Shown here: positions 27,044-35,731 of the stretch, one piece after another
Position numbering within the stretch: the first letter of the stretch is position 1
Layout: the number at the start of each line of letters is the position of its first letter
From: Nitrospinaceae bacterium
GTDB lineage: Bacteria > Nitrospinota > Nitrospinia > Nitrospinales > VA-1
Direction: 5' to 3'
NCBI GenBank assembly: GCA_029261595.1
Contig: JAJDAZ010000059.1
Span: 1-52,649 of the forward strand
Length of the DNA stretch: 52,649 nucleotides
Position numbers and translations under genes: made by a program
The notes under the pieces: generated by a model
Database searches by the model: none
What the model was told of the DNA's origin: nothing
What the model saw: the letters and a program-made list of their open reading frames with translations, nothing else

Positions 27044-27490
27044 ATGTCCCGCCCCAGAAACCCGGTTCCCACGGTTGATATCATCATTGAGCTGGAAAAT
27101 GACGCGATCGTGTTGGTCGAGAGGGCAAACCCCCCTTACGGGTGGGCTTTGCCGGGGGGCTATGTGGATTATGGGGAATCTTTGGAGTCCGCGGCGGTTA
27201 GGGAAGCGAAGGAGGAGACTTCACTGGATATCGAGTTGATCGGTCAGTTTCATACCTATTCGGACCCTGGGCGGGATTCGCGTCAACACAATATATCCAC
27301 GGTTTTTGTCGCCCGGGCGGACGGCATCCCAAAGGCGGCATCGGATGCGCGGGCCGTGGGGGTTTTCTCATCCAGGGATTCGCTGCCTTCGCCGATGGCA
27401 TTTGATCACGGTAAAATTCTGAACGATTATTTTGAGGTCATCCGGGGTCGACGGGAAGGCTATCCTGCTGTCAAACAGATCAAACCTTGA
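27044..27490 (+). CDS. NUDIX hydrolase
   Basis: About 148 residues from the ATG at 27044; an ATG at 27035 or further upstream is also possible. The NUDIX box is [26 protein letters not shown], with the consensus Gly at the EExG position replaced by Ser. NUDIX enzymes hydrolyse nucleoside diphosphates linked to other groups. The preceding beta-strand [17 protein letters not shown] and the family-typical WALPGGY are present. Likely housekeeping or sanitation role. The M28-family gene begins 27 nt downstream on the same strand. Confidence 0.88.
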   Translation: MSRPRNPVPTVDIIIELENDAIVLVERANPPYGWALPGGYVDYGESLESAAVREAKEETSLDIELIGQFHTYSDPGRDSRQHNISTVFVARADGIPKAASDARAVGVFSSRDSLPSPMAFDHGKILNDYFEVIRGRREGYPAVKQIKP

Positions 27491-27517
27491 TATTTACTTC
27501 TTAACAGGACGCAACTT

Positions 27518-28441
27518 ATGAGAAAAGTCTGGCGTTTGGCTTTATTCCTCGGGATTCTGCTCGGTTGTTATGGGGGAGGGTCGGGGACCTTGCATGCTCA
27601 GGAATTGCAGTCCTATTCCAAAAGCGCCTGGAATTATCTCAAAACACTCACGGGTTTTGGGCCAAGAAATATTGGCAGTTTTGGTTACCTGAAAATGATC
27701 GATCTTATCCAGCAGGTTGGGGCGGAATATGCCGACGAGGTGGAGGTGCAACCGTTTACCCATTCCGGGGCGGATGGAAAAATTTTAAAAATGTCCAACA
27801 TCCGTTTGAAGTTCAAGGGAACGCGCAAAGGCCCCGCCCTGTTGATCGGAGCGCATTATGATACCCGGCCTTTTGCGGATGAAGAATCCCATCCCGCTCT
27901 GAAAAAGCGCCCGATTTTGGGGGCCAACGACGGCGGGTCCGGAACTGCGGTGGTGTTGACTCTGGCCCGGTATCTGAAAAACAATCGGGACCGCAGGGCG
28001 GTGGATCTGGTTTTCTTCGATGGCGAAGACTATGGGGTCAAGGGGTCGGGAGAAAATTTACTGGGCTCGACCCACTACGCCAATCAATTGCGGAAGGCGG
28101 GGAGGGAGGACTGGCCTTATGCCGTCATCATCATCGACATGGTGGGAGACCGGAACCTGGAGATCTTCAAGGAAACGCATTCCATGAAAAGCGCTTCCTG
28201 GCTGGTCGATCTGATTTATGGAACGGCGGAAAAAATGTCGATCCCTCAGTTTCGCAGTCAAAGCAAATACACGATATATGACGACCATTATCCCTTCATT
28301 GGGCTAGGAATCCCCTCCGTGGTGCTGATCGATTTCGATTACCCGCACTGGCACAAACTGACCGACACGCTGGATAAATGTTCTCCTGAAAGTATGTTTT
28401 CCGTTTTTCAGGTGATGGCGGAAATTTTAGGGGAAATTTAA
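27518..28441 (+). CDS. Exported M28 glutaminyl-cyclase-like protein
   Basis: 307 residues with a signal peptide (about residues 1-28). M28 fold, glutaminyl-peptide cyclotransferase branch: GAHYDTRPFADEESHP and ANDGGSGTAVVLTLARYL give the His and Asp zinc ligands, FFDGEDYG gives the acidic pair, and YPHWHKLTDTLD gives the last His. Either it removes N-terminal Gln/Glu-type residues by cyclisation or it is a related aminopeptidase. Residue choice at FFDGED (usually FFDGEEA) suits cyclases. Located in the periplasm. Confidence 0.83.
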   Translation: MRKVWRLALFLGILLGCYGGGSGTLHAQELQSYSKSAWNYLKTLTGFGPRNIGSFGYLKMIDLIQQVGAEYADEVEVQPFTHSGADGKILKMSNIRLKFKGTRKGPALLIGAHYDTRPFADEESHPALKKRPILGANDGGSGTAVVLTLARYLKNNRDRRAVDLVFFDGEDYGVKGSGENLLGSTHYANQLRKAGREDWPYAVIIIDMVGDRNLEIFKETHSMKSASWLVDLIYGTAEKMSIPQFRSQSKYTIYDDHYPFIGLGIPSVVLIDFDYPHWHKLTDTLDKCSPESMFSVFQVMAEILGEI

Positions 28442-28468
28442 CCCGGCACTGCGTGTAGGAAATGTTTG

Positions 28469-28500
28469 AAACCACAGATGAACACAGATGGGGATAATCA
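28469..28500. repeat. Dispersed ACACAGAT repeat, short copy
   Basis: Contains ACCACAGATGAACACAGATG, an uninterrupted version of the core that is split by an insertion at 49294. Confidence 0.75.
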
Positions 28501-28601
28501 ACAAAACCTCTCCTCCGGGGAAGAAAGCATTTTTCTCGAAAGTTGAAGGGGCTACCAGAAAACCCATCGAACATAAATATTGGGTCAAGGCCCAAGGCTG
28601 G

Positions 28602-29957
28602 CTAGGGCTTGGGGAGTTTGGCGAGTTCCTGTTTGGCCTTTTCGCTTTCAGGGTCAATTTGCAAAATAATATTCAATTGTTTTCTGGCTTCCATATATTT
28701 CCCTAAACGGAGGGTGGTTTCGTATAGTTTCCAGTGCAGGGAAAGAAAATCCACGCCCAGGCTCACAGACTGGTTATAGGACTTTTGCGCTTCCTGCAGT
28801 TGGTTCAGGGCGAAATAGGAATTGCCAAGATTATAATAGGCTATGCCGAATTCAGGGTCCAGAGTGATGGTTTTTTTCAGGTGGGGAATGGCCTCATTGT
28901 GACGGTTCAGTTTATTGAGGGTGGCCCCCAGGTTGGACAGGGCTTGAATGAAATTGGGATACACTTTGACCGCGTTCTGGAACAGGGTCACGGCCTGGTC
29001 CAGTTTGCCCGAGCGAAAATAATAGCTTCCCAGGTTGGACAGGGCTTCCGGGAAGTTAGGATTGATTGCGATGATTTTTTCATAGTCGGCAACCGTCTGC
29101 TCAATTGAGCCTTGGTCCCGGCGGACCACCGCCATATCGTACAAAGCCAGTACAAACTCAGGATTCTCCTTCAATATATTTTGAAAATAAGTTGCGGCTT
29201 TGTCGAGATCCCCCTTGGCATATAGGGCAAAATTGCCCCGATAATACATGGCTTCTTTGGAATCACGGTCTTCCTGTATCAGCTTTTCAAAAGTCATTCC
29301 CCCGGTGGCGTCAAGAAAGGGCTGGGCCTCATGTATGGGGAGCGCGAGGTTGATCGCCTTCCCTTCGATGGTGGCGATGCCCACGACTTTATTGTTCTTG
29401 TCCACCACAGGCCCGCCGCTGAAACCCGGTCCAAAAGGTGTGGTGGTGTAAAGGTAAGAAAAATCCGGATAAGCCTGCGGGTGGACTCCCAATACAAAGC
29501 CAAAGGTTTGCAGGATTTTGCCTCTTGCCCGGTTTCCTTCCTCCTCGACGTTTTGAGACAAAAACCCCAATGCGCTGGCATAATCGTAGGCCCGAATGTC
29601 GCGGGAATCGCCGATTTCCAGGGTGGAATAAAATCCTTCTTTAAGTTTCAACACCGCAAAATCTTTGATGCGGTCCACCTTTAAAATTTTTTCGACCGGG
29701 GCGGTGACTCCGTTGGAGAAAATGGCGTCCACCGAAACAGCATCCACGAGCACATGGTAATTGGTCAACAGTGTTCCTTTGGGCCGGACGACAAAACCGG
29801 TTCCGGTTGATATCGTAGCTCCCGATTTATCTTTGCTGATCAGAAGGGCGATGGCGCTTTTGTTAACTTCGTGAGCAAGTGCCTGGGAATACCATCCCGA
29901 AAATAAAAGGGAACCAATGGCGAATAGAATGATTTTCTTAAGGGAAATTTTTTTCAT
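28602..29957 (-). CDS. Periplasmic trypsin-like protease with TPR array
   Basis: 451 residues. Signal peptide (residues 1-28), then a S1C/HtrA-like chymotrypsin fold with catalytic His68 (TNYHVLVD), Asp99 (IKDFAVLK) and Ser180 (GPGFSGGPVV). Instead of PDZ domains, residues ~225-450 carry about six tetratricopeptide repeats (for example FPEALSNLGSYYFRSGKLDQAVTLF). TPRs probably bind the protein substrate or a partner in the periplasm. It is single-gene; the next minus-strand gene upstream (DUF4399) is 295 nt away, behind its own terminator. Confidence 0.87.
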   Translation of the reverse strand: MKKISLKKIILFAIGSLLFSGWYSQALAHEVNKSAIALLISKDKSGATISTGTGFVVRPKGTLLTNYHVLVDAVSVDAIFSNGVTAPVEKILKVDRIKDFAVLKLKEGFYSTLEIGDSRDIRAYDYASALGFLSQNVEEEGNRARGKILQTFGFVLGVHPQAYPDFSYLYTTTPFGPGFSGGPVVDKNNKVVGIATIEGKAINLALPIHEAQPFLDATGGMTFEKLIQEDRDSKEAMYYRGNFALYAKGDLDKAATYFQNILKENPEFVLALYDMAVVRRDQGSIEQTVADYEKIIAINPNFPEALSNLGSYYFRSGKLDQAVTLFQNAVKVYPNFIQALSNLGATLNKLNRHNEAIPHLKKTITLDPEFGIAYYNLGNSYFALNQLQEAQKSYNQSVSLGVDFLSLHWKLYETTLRLGKYMEARKQLNIILQIDPESEKAKQELAKLPKP

Positions 29958-30196
29958 ATTGAGTTGAAGGGTTGTGGCACCCTGGATTATTTTTTCAGGG
30001 ATCAGTCATCGCTCATCTATGGAACAGGGATGGGCAACGTGGGTTACATGGGGCTCCTGAAACTTCTGGATTGCAAATATTTTATAAGTTAAACGGGGTG
30101 ATTACAACCCATTTCGATGGCGGTGTCGGCTAAATTTTATACTAGAAAACAGGGACTTATCCAGGGAGGGAAGATTTTGGAAGGCCTTGTTGGATG

Positions 30197-30228
30197 TAAA
30201 AAAAATGCTGCCCCGATCGGGACAGCAC
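30197..30228 (-). terminator. Rho-independent terminator
   Basis: Minus strand: TGCTGTCCCGATCGGGGCAGCA with a T-run directly after it. It lies 25 nt after the stop of the DUF4399 gene. Confidence 0.92.
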
Positions 30229-30252
30229 TTAATTTGCAGTTCGTCCTGCGTA

Positions 30253-30663
30253 TTATTTTACGGTGATTTCAGCGGTAGCTGTGATCGCCGGGTCATAAGG
30301 AACATGGTTCCCGGTGGCAAACAGAGCACGGATGGTGTGCTTGCCGGCGGCTAACGTAAGCTCTTTACAGGTGGAACCATCGCCCATGTGGATATGCTGA
30401 GCATCTTTTCCAATGGGTTTGCTGAGATCCTTTGGGAGGTCGGTATCCACCAGGATGTGATGATGACCTTTTCCTTTATTGACTCCCTTTTTTGCCGGTT
30501 CGACTTCAACGCCATGAGTTTCCAGGCAAACCTTTACAGGACCCGTGACAGTGGCTCCATTGGGTGGAGAAGAAATGGTCACTGAGTTTCCAGCGTATGC
30601 GGTGCATGCGGTGAAAAGAAAAATTGCCAGAGCGGCCAAGATGTTCACTGAAAATTTGTGCAT
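30253..30663 (-). CDS. Exported DUF4399 protein
   Basis: 136 residues from the ATG at 30663, with GGAG 10 nt before it and a signal peptide (ending TAYA-G). The DUF4399 family core is visible: VTISSPPNGATVTGPVKVCLETHGVEV, GKGHHHILVDTDLP and HIHMGDGSTCKELTLAAGKHTI, with two Cys and a His-rich metal-like patch (HHH and HIHMGD). Family members are small periplasmic proteins of unknown function, often next to copper or redox genes. A metal-binding role is inferred from the His residues only. Confidence 0.85.
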   Translation of the reverse strand: MHKFSVNILAALAIFLFTACTAYAGNSVTISSPPNGATVTGPVKVCLETHGVEVEPAKKGVNKGKGHHHILVDTDLPKDLSKPIGKDAQHIHMGDGSTCKELTLAAGKHTIRALFATGNHVPYDPAITATAEITVK

Positions 30664-31253
30664 GATACCAATACTCCTTAAAATTAAATAAGTTATAGGA
30701 CCTCCCAACGATACTGACTGACTACTGCTTTGAATCCATAAGATGGATCAATAAAGCTTATATTATAAAAATTTTTTAATAAAGCGAATTTAAAAAATTT
30801 TAGGGTTCCTTCAAATTAAACTTCCAAAGGGTGTGGTGTTATATAGAGGGCCTTATTATAAGGTTTAAGATTGAAACCGCAGAAAATAGATTCGGGAAAA
30901 ATTAAAAATTATTTTATAGTCTATTGGCATCAGATGAAAACGTTTGGATTTGGCAAAACTTTTTATCGAATTAAGGATATTTGGGAAAAAGAACCAATGG
31001 GTTCCTGACGACCACGATTCAGGCGGTGGTTTCCGTTGTAGGGAGCATTTTTCATTTCTTTAAGAAAGAGGCGACCCGAATGGCAGGGGTAATTTACCCG
31101 GCAATTAAAATTCGGCCTATTTCCCTTGACATCAAAATGATTGTTAAATAACCTCTTTTTATTAATCTAAAAATTTTTCGATAAACGGGAACAATCAAAG
31201 GATTGGGCTGGTAGGGTGGTCTGGACTATATTTCTTTGGAACCTTAGGAGGAC
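30664..31253. other. 590-bp gap with a weak promoter
   Basis: A+T-rich, with no convincing gene (a 24-residue frame at about 30934 has no ribosome-binding site). TTGACA at 31126-31131 with TAACCT 17 nt further is a possible promoter for the NBP35-like gene and would leave a leader of about 90 nt. The promoter of the DUF4399 gene should also lie here, near its start. Confidence 0.45.
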
Positions 31254-32162
31254 ATGATGGTTGTAACAGGAGAATGCAGGCTCCTTCACACATGCGAGAT
31301 GTGTGAATTCAATAATGAGACCGATTGTAAAGCCGATAAAAACGAACACAACCGTTGGCTTGTCAATAAAAGGATGAATGATATTAAATTCAAACTGATC
31401 GTCGGTAGTAACAAAGGCGGGGTGGGTAAAAGCACCGTGACGACAAATCTTGCTGTCGCGCTTGCCGAAAAAGGCTTCAAGGTGGGTCTTGCTGACGCTG
31501 ATTTGCATGGTCCCAACATCCCCAAGTTGTTGAATGCCGAGAATGTCCGATTGAAGTCGACGGATGAGGGGATCGACCCTTACGAAACAAAGAATGGCTT
31601 GAAAGTCGCCTCCCTGGGATTTTTGATCGAAGACCCCAATATGCACATTGCCTGGCGTGATGCGGTTAAATACGATTTTATCATTGAGCTTCTGGGCAAT
31701 ATCAATTGGGGGGAATTGGATTATCTGCTGTTTGATCTTCCTCCCGGCACCGGCAATGAGCAGATCACTATCATCGATTTTATTGGTGAAGTGGATGGTG
31801 CGGTGATCGTGACCACGCCCCAGGCGTTGGCCGTGCTCGATGCGCGAAAGATGATTTCCTTTGCCCGGGACAGTAATGTTCCGATTGTGGGCGTCATTGA
31901 AAATATGAGCACTCTCACCTGCCCTCACTGTGACAAGGACATTGATGTCTTTAAAACCGGAGGAGGGAAAAAACTGGCTGAGGAACTGGTTCTTCCTTAC
32001 CTGGGCAAAATCCCGTTAGATGTCGATATTACACTAAGTTCTGACAGTGGAGAGCCGGTTGTATTATCGAAGCCCGATAGCGCCGCCGCCAAAGCGTTCC
32101 TGGAACTGGCTGATAACTGCCACAAATTTCTCAACCCGGAAGCCTCTGTGACCGCAGGGTGA
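31254..32162 (+). CDS. Mrp/NBP35-family iron-sulfur carrier ATPase
   Basis: 302 residues; start ATG behind AGGAGG. Deviant Walker A SNKGGVGKST (near residue 55), ADADLHGPNIPKLL, and LLFDLPPGTGNEQ place it in the Mrp/NBP35 (ApbC) branch of P-loop ATPases that assemble and carry iron-sulfur clusters. C-terminal CPHC (TCPHCDKDI) is the bridging-cluster motif. The N-terminus has four Cys (C8, C14, C17, C25), as in eukaryotic Nbp35 but with different spacing, suggesting a second stable cluster. The neighbour is a DsbA-type gene; a cysteine-protein folding link is possible but unproven. Confidence 0.85.
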   Translation: MMVVTGECRLLHTCEMCEFNNETDCKADKNEHNRWLVNKRMNDIKFKLIVGSNKGGVGKSTVTTNLAVALAEKGFKVGLADADLHGPNIPKLLNAENVRLKSTDEGIDPYETKNGLKVASLGFLIEDPNMHIAWRDAVKYDFIIELLGNINWGELDYLLFDLPPGTGNEQITIIDFIGEVDGAVIVTTPQALAVLDARKMISFARDSNVPIVGVIENMSTLTCPHCDKDIDVFKTGGGKKLAEELVLPYLGKIPLDVDITLSSDSGEPVVLSKPDSAAAKAFLELADNCHKFLNPEASVTAG

Positions 32163-32340
32163 TTGTCTGAAATTAAACTTTTTTCATTAAGAAAAAAGTA
32201 GAACAATCTAATTGCGAAGGGGATGCCAATTGAGGGATAATAATTGTGTGGGGTTGCTAAAAGACGTACCTGCCAAGGCGGGAACCACGGATTTTTTTTT
32301 TGGGGTCCGTAATAATTTAATTCCAAACCGGTTTTGTGTT

Positions 32341-33441
32341 GTGAACTTCATAGATTTCATACCCAGGCAAAAAGGCCGCGTGGTGTTTTCTTTTTTGCTG
32401 GCGTTAGCTTTTTTCAGTACCTTCTCTCCGAATTTATTTGCCGATCCGGCTCCCGTTCAGCTCTACACCAACAATCCTGTGGTGGCCACTGTGGACGGCG
32501 AGCCCCTCATGATGAGCGACCTGAAAAATGCCCGGATGCATGATGCGATGTATCAGCTTCATGAAATGCAGTCCAGGGCATTGAAGGAAAAAATTCTTCA
32601 ACAGTTGGTCAAAAACCATCCTGAATTATTAAAGGACGAAGTTCATGAAGTGACGGACAAAGAAATTTCCCGCTTTTATGAAAATACTCCCGGAGTGAAG
32701 GAGCTTGGCAATCCTGAACAAATGAAGGACGAGATCCGCGAGTATCTTGAGAGAGCCTACAAGGATTCTTATATTGAAAAGAAATACCAGCTTGCTCTCA
32801 AAAAGAAATGGGTCAAAATATACTTGAAGCCACCCAATGATTTTCGGGTGGTCGCCGATGTGAATAGTGCCATGCTATGGGCCAAGGAAAATGATAAGAA
32901 CTTCAGGAAGGTATTTCTCCTGGAGTATTCCGATTTTCAATGTCCGTTTTGCAAGCGAGTACAGGAAACTTTGAAAACGCTTCGCCAAACCTATTCCAAA
33001 GAAGTCCAGTTTGGTTACCGCCACTTTCCCTTGCCGTTTCATAAAGAAGCCGAAATCTTTGCCGAAGCGGTTGAGTGCGCGAGAGATCAGGGTCGGTTTT
33101 GGGAAATGCAATCTGTCTTGTATGACTTGAGTGATGACTCTTTCGCATTGACCGAGGTCGAACTCGTTCGACTTGCCAAACAGGCGGGTGTTAAGAATTT
33201 GAAGGATTTTCAAACGTGCTCAAAAAATAGGAAATACCAAACCCGGGTTGCGCAGGATATCCGCGAAGGGGCGCGACTTGGCATTCAAGGCACGCCCACA
33301 TTTATTCTGGGACTTTATGATATGGAAAACGGGACTGTTTCAGGGGAGATGTTTTCTGGAGCGGTTTCTTCTGATAAGTTTGTCGAAGTCATCGAAAAAT
33401 ATCTCTCCTTATCCCGCGTCGAAGCCAAGTTGGTCCGATAA
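32341..33441 (+). CDS. SurA-N-like plus DsbA-like fusion protein
   Basis: 366 residues from a GTG at 32341 (other starts, including GTG at 32381, are possible), with an N-terminal signal segment (FSFLLALAFFSTFSPNLFA). Residues ~35-165 are helical with PVVATVDGEPLMMSDLKNA, the opening typical of SurA/PrsA-like chaperone domains. Residues ~185-345 are a DsbA-like thioredoxin fold with the CPFC active site (C201, C204), a cis-Pro site (GIQGTPTFILG) and the DsbA helical insertion. The protein should oxidise or isomerise disulfides in the periplasm while its chaperone-like domain holds substrates. A solo DsbD N-terminal domain gene follows. Confidence 0.78.
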   Translation: MNFIDFIPRQKGRVVFSFLLALAFFSTFSPNLFADPAPVQLYTNNPVVATVDGEPLMMSDLKNARMHDAMYQLHEMQSRALKEKILQQLVKNHPELLKDEVHEVTDKEISRFYENTPGVKELGNPEQMKDEIREYLERAYKDSYIEKKYQLALKKKWVKIYLKPPNDFRVVADVNSAMLWAKENDKNFRKVFLLEYSDFQCPFCKRVQETLKTLRQTYSKEVQFGYRHFPLPFHKEAEIFAEAVECARDQGRFWEMQSVLYDLSDDSFALTEVELVRLAKQAGVKNLKDFQTCSKNRKYQTRVAQDIREGARLGIQGTPTFILGLYDMENGTVSGEMFSGAVSSDKFVEVIEKYLSLSRVEAKLVR

Positions 33442-33506
33442 CGCTTTCTATAGAATCCGGCAGTTTTCCACTCTTCATCAGGCCTTGTTGAAAGGAGCGA
33501 ACCTGC

Positions 33507-34079
33507 ATGTCCTTTTACGGTCCATTTCAAAGATCAATCTTTATTCAGCGGGCAGGGTGGAGCCTATGGTTCGTTATTGCCCTGGTTCTTTCCTCTTCCT
33601 CCGTCACGGCATTTCCCTCCTTTGAAGAGTTCTCTCGCTCCAGAGACAAAGTCAGTCCGGTAGAGGTGACCGCCCTCGCCGACCCTGTTTCGGTGAAACC
33701 TGGACAGCCCTTCGATCTGCATTTACTGGTAAAGCTTTCTGAAGGGTGGCATATTTATGCTCTGGAGGAGCAAAGCGAGGGCGAATCGTTGGCCACGCAA
33801 ATTCGTTTCGAGGAAAATATTTTTCGGGCGACAGGGGAGTGGGTGGAGCCCAAACCCACTATCGCCCTGGATGGAGCCCTGGATAAAGTCGTAAAAGTCC
33901 ATACGGATTCCGTCCGGTTTCGCCGAAATCTGATCGTCCCCAACGATTTAAGTCCCGGAGCGTATACCATCTCAGGTAGAATCGAATACCGGGCCTGTGA
34001 TAATAAAATCTGTTCCCTGCCCCAAAATATAGATTTTCAAACCCGATTTCAGGTATCTGAAGGCGATGAGGGCGGTTAA
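33507..34079 (+). CDS. Solo DsbD N-terminal (DsbD-alpha-like) domain protein
   Basis: 190 residues: signal peptide or anchor, then a DsbD_N-type immunoglobulin-like fold with GWHIYALEEQSEGESLAT and YRACDNKICSLPQ, which holds the CxxxxxC pair of DsbD-alpha. Full DsbD also has the membrane and C-terminal thioredoxin domains, which are absent here. It could relay electrons between a membrane partner and the DsbA-like protein encoded directly upstream (65-nt gap, AAAGGAG ribosome-binding site). Confidence 0.8.
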   Translation: MSFYGPFQRSIFIQRAGWSLWFVIALVLSSSSVTAFPSFEEFSRSRDKVSPVEVTALADPVSVKPGQPFDLHLLVKLSEGWHIYALEEQSEGESLATQIRFEENIFRATGEWVEPKPTIALDGALDKVVKVHTDSVRFRRNLIVPNDLSPGAYTISGRIEYRACDNKICSLPQNIDFQTRFQVSEGDEGG

Positions 34080-34442
34080 TAACCAAAAACCATATCATCA
34101 TTCAAAAAATCATCGAACATTTGACTTTATAAAGAAGTGAATTTGTTTGAAAAGTTTAACTATCCCACCTAATATCTTCAGCCACTTATAGCCACTCCAA
34201 ATCCCAATGGGAGTGATTTCTCTGAAAGCGTGAGAATAAAATACCCGCCCAGGACTCAAATTCCAAAATCTTGAGTCGGCAGTCGCTCGAAGATTGCTTG
34301 ACCTCAATAAATATTGTGCGCTCGATAAATTTACGGTATGGACAAAAAGTGCCAAAGTATGATTTAATAAGACGATCCAGATATTGACAACATATAGGCG
34401 GATTTTATTCCTAGTTATTAGGACAATTGGGGGTCTGCTATT
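34080..34442. promoter_or_regulatory. A+T-rich gap with candidate promoter for the GNAT gene
   Basis: 363 bp, no gene seen. TTGACA at 34384-34389 with TATTCC at 34406-34411 (16-nt spacer) is a reasonable promoter just ahead of the GTG start at 34443. GGGGG at 34428-34432 fits its ribosome-binding site. Confidence 0.5.
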
Positions 34443-35432
34443 GTGAGGAAAGATATTTCCCAGACAGCTCCTGGCTTTGGCGATACATTTGAATTGCACC
34501 GGGCAAGATCGCAAGGGGTTTTGAATTCAGAAGAGCTGGCCTATTGCCGTGAGCACAGGATACCCGTCGGTTACGACTGTATTCAAATTGGCTGGGTCCC
34601 CCTGGGTTGCGAGGACGATATCGTAGTAATGCACCAGGCCACAGCCAAAACGTCTTCCACCACCTCGTCGGCGGACCTGACCCGCGTCATTGAAAAACTA
34701 AAACAGCGATGCGGCGACAAGTTATTGCCCCTGATCGAAGCACTTGACAACAATTCTTTGTCTGTTGACCAGGCACAGGAAAAAGCGGCAACCGTAGTGG
34801 CCTCCCTCCAGGAGGGGTTGAAAACCAATACCAGTTTGAAGACCCTGGACCGTTGTCACTGCGTTTTGCAGAATGAAGTCGCAAAACACTTTCCCAATTT
34901 GCCTTCCTTTCCAGTCACTGATTACAATTTCAGTTATCGGTCCTGGAGCGGTGAAGATATTTCGAAGTATTGTCAAATTCTGGGCAACGCAAACGTTTGG
35001 GAACATTTGACCGAGGAATTTCCTTCGCCCTTTACGGAAGATCTGGCCGGGGAGCTTATCGAAATCGCCAATATGGGCGATCACCATGAAGTGTTTGCGA
35101 TCGAATACCAAGTGGAAATCATCGGCCAACTCCGATTGCTGTTCAATAGCGATTACCCAGAAGTCTACAGTGCCGAAATCGCCTATTTGTTGGGAGAGGA
35201 GTATTGGGGCAGAGGGCTGATGCCAAAAATTCTCAGCGATTTCACCCGGCAAAGTTTTCAAAAACATCCATTCGATTTTATGTACGTCTGGATTGAAGGC
35301 AATCACAAGGCATCCATAAAATGTGCGGAACGTTCCGGATTCCGAAGAGATTTTTTCGATAGGGAGGAGGAGCTGGCAAACCTTGTGGGACGTCCGGGAT
35401 TTTTGCGATATATCTGCCACCGCCCAAAATAG
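34443..35432 (+). CDS. GNAT acetyltransferase with long N-terminal extension
   Basis: 329 residues from a GTG. Residues ~180-325 are a GNAT (RimJ/Acetyltransf_3-like) domain: the acetyl-CoA-binding region IAYLLGEEYWGRGLMPKILSDF and IEGNHKASIKCAERSGFRRDF. The first ~165 residues are not recognised and include VGYDCIQIGWVPLG and several Cys, with a Gln/Lys-rich helix (VIEKLKQRCGDKLLPLIEALD). Such extensions in GNAT proteins often bind a regulator or substrate. Target (protein N-terminus or small molecule) unknown. Confidence 0.78.
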   Translation: MRKDISQTAPGFGDTFELHRARSQGVLNSEELAYCREHRIPVGYDCIQIGWVPLGCEDDIVVMHQATAKTSSTTSSADLTRVIEKLKQRCGDKLLPLIEALDNNSLSVDQAQEKAATVVASLQEGLKTNTSLKTLDRCHCVLQNEVAKHFPNLPSFPVTDYNFSYRSWSGEDISKYCQILGNANVWEHLTEEFPSPFTEDLAGELIEIANMGDHHEVFAIEYQVEIIGQLRLLFNSDYPEVYSAEIAYLLGEEYWGRGLMPKILSDFTRQSFQKHPFDFMYVWIEGNHKASIKCAERSGFRRDFFDREEELANLVGRPGFLRYICHRPK

Positions 35433-35731
35433 GTTTTTCAGGAAATTTTTTGGTTCCTTTAGACCCGCCGCGCCTTCAGGATTCCCTCCTGGTAAGCAAG
35501 AAGGTTGTTTCCGCCTTGCCTTTCAATTCACTATAAAACCCGCTAATTTCATGCCATGGGTTAATTCCGGCTGTTTCCCTCCCAAGTCCCGTGAAAAATA
35601 AGATAGAATTTATAGAGAGGACTTTAAATAATTGCCGATAGCGATGCCGTTGCCACTATAATTTGTTTCTGCCCGGCAGTTTTCTGGCAAATAATTGTAT
35701 TTATTGAGTTTAATATTAGGACTTCCAGATC

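Noticed and set aside
30934..31008. 24-residue frame upstream of the NBP35-like gene
   Set aside because: Too short and without a ribosome-binding site.
34110..34514. Minus-strand frame in the gap before the GNAT gene
   Set aside because: Overlaps the GNAT start, low-complexity mix of aromatic and basic residues, no ribosome-binding site.
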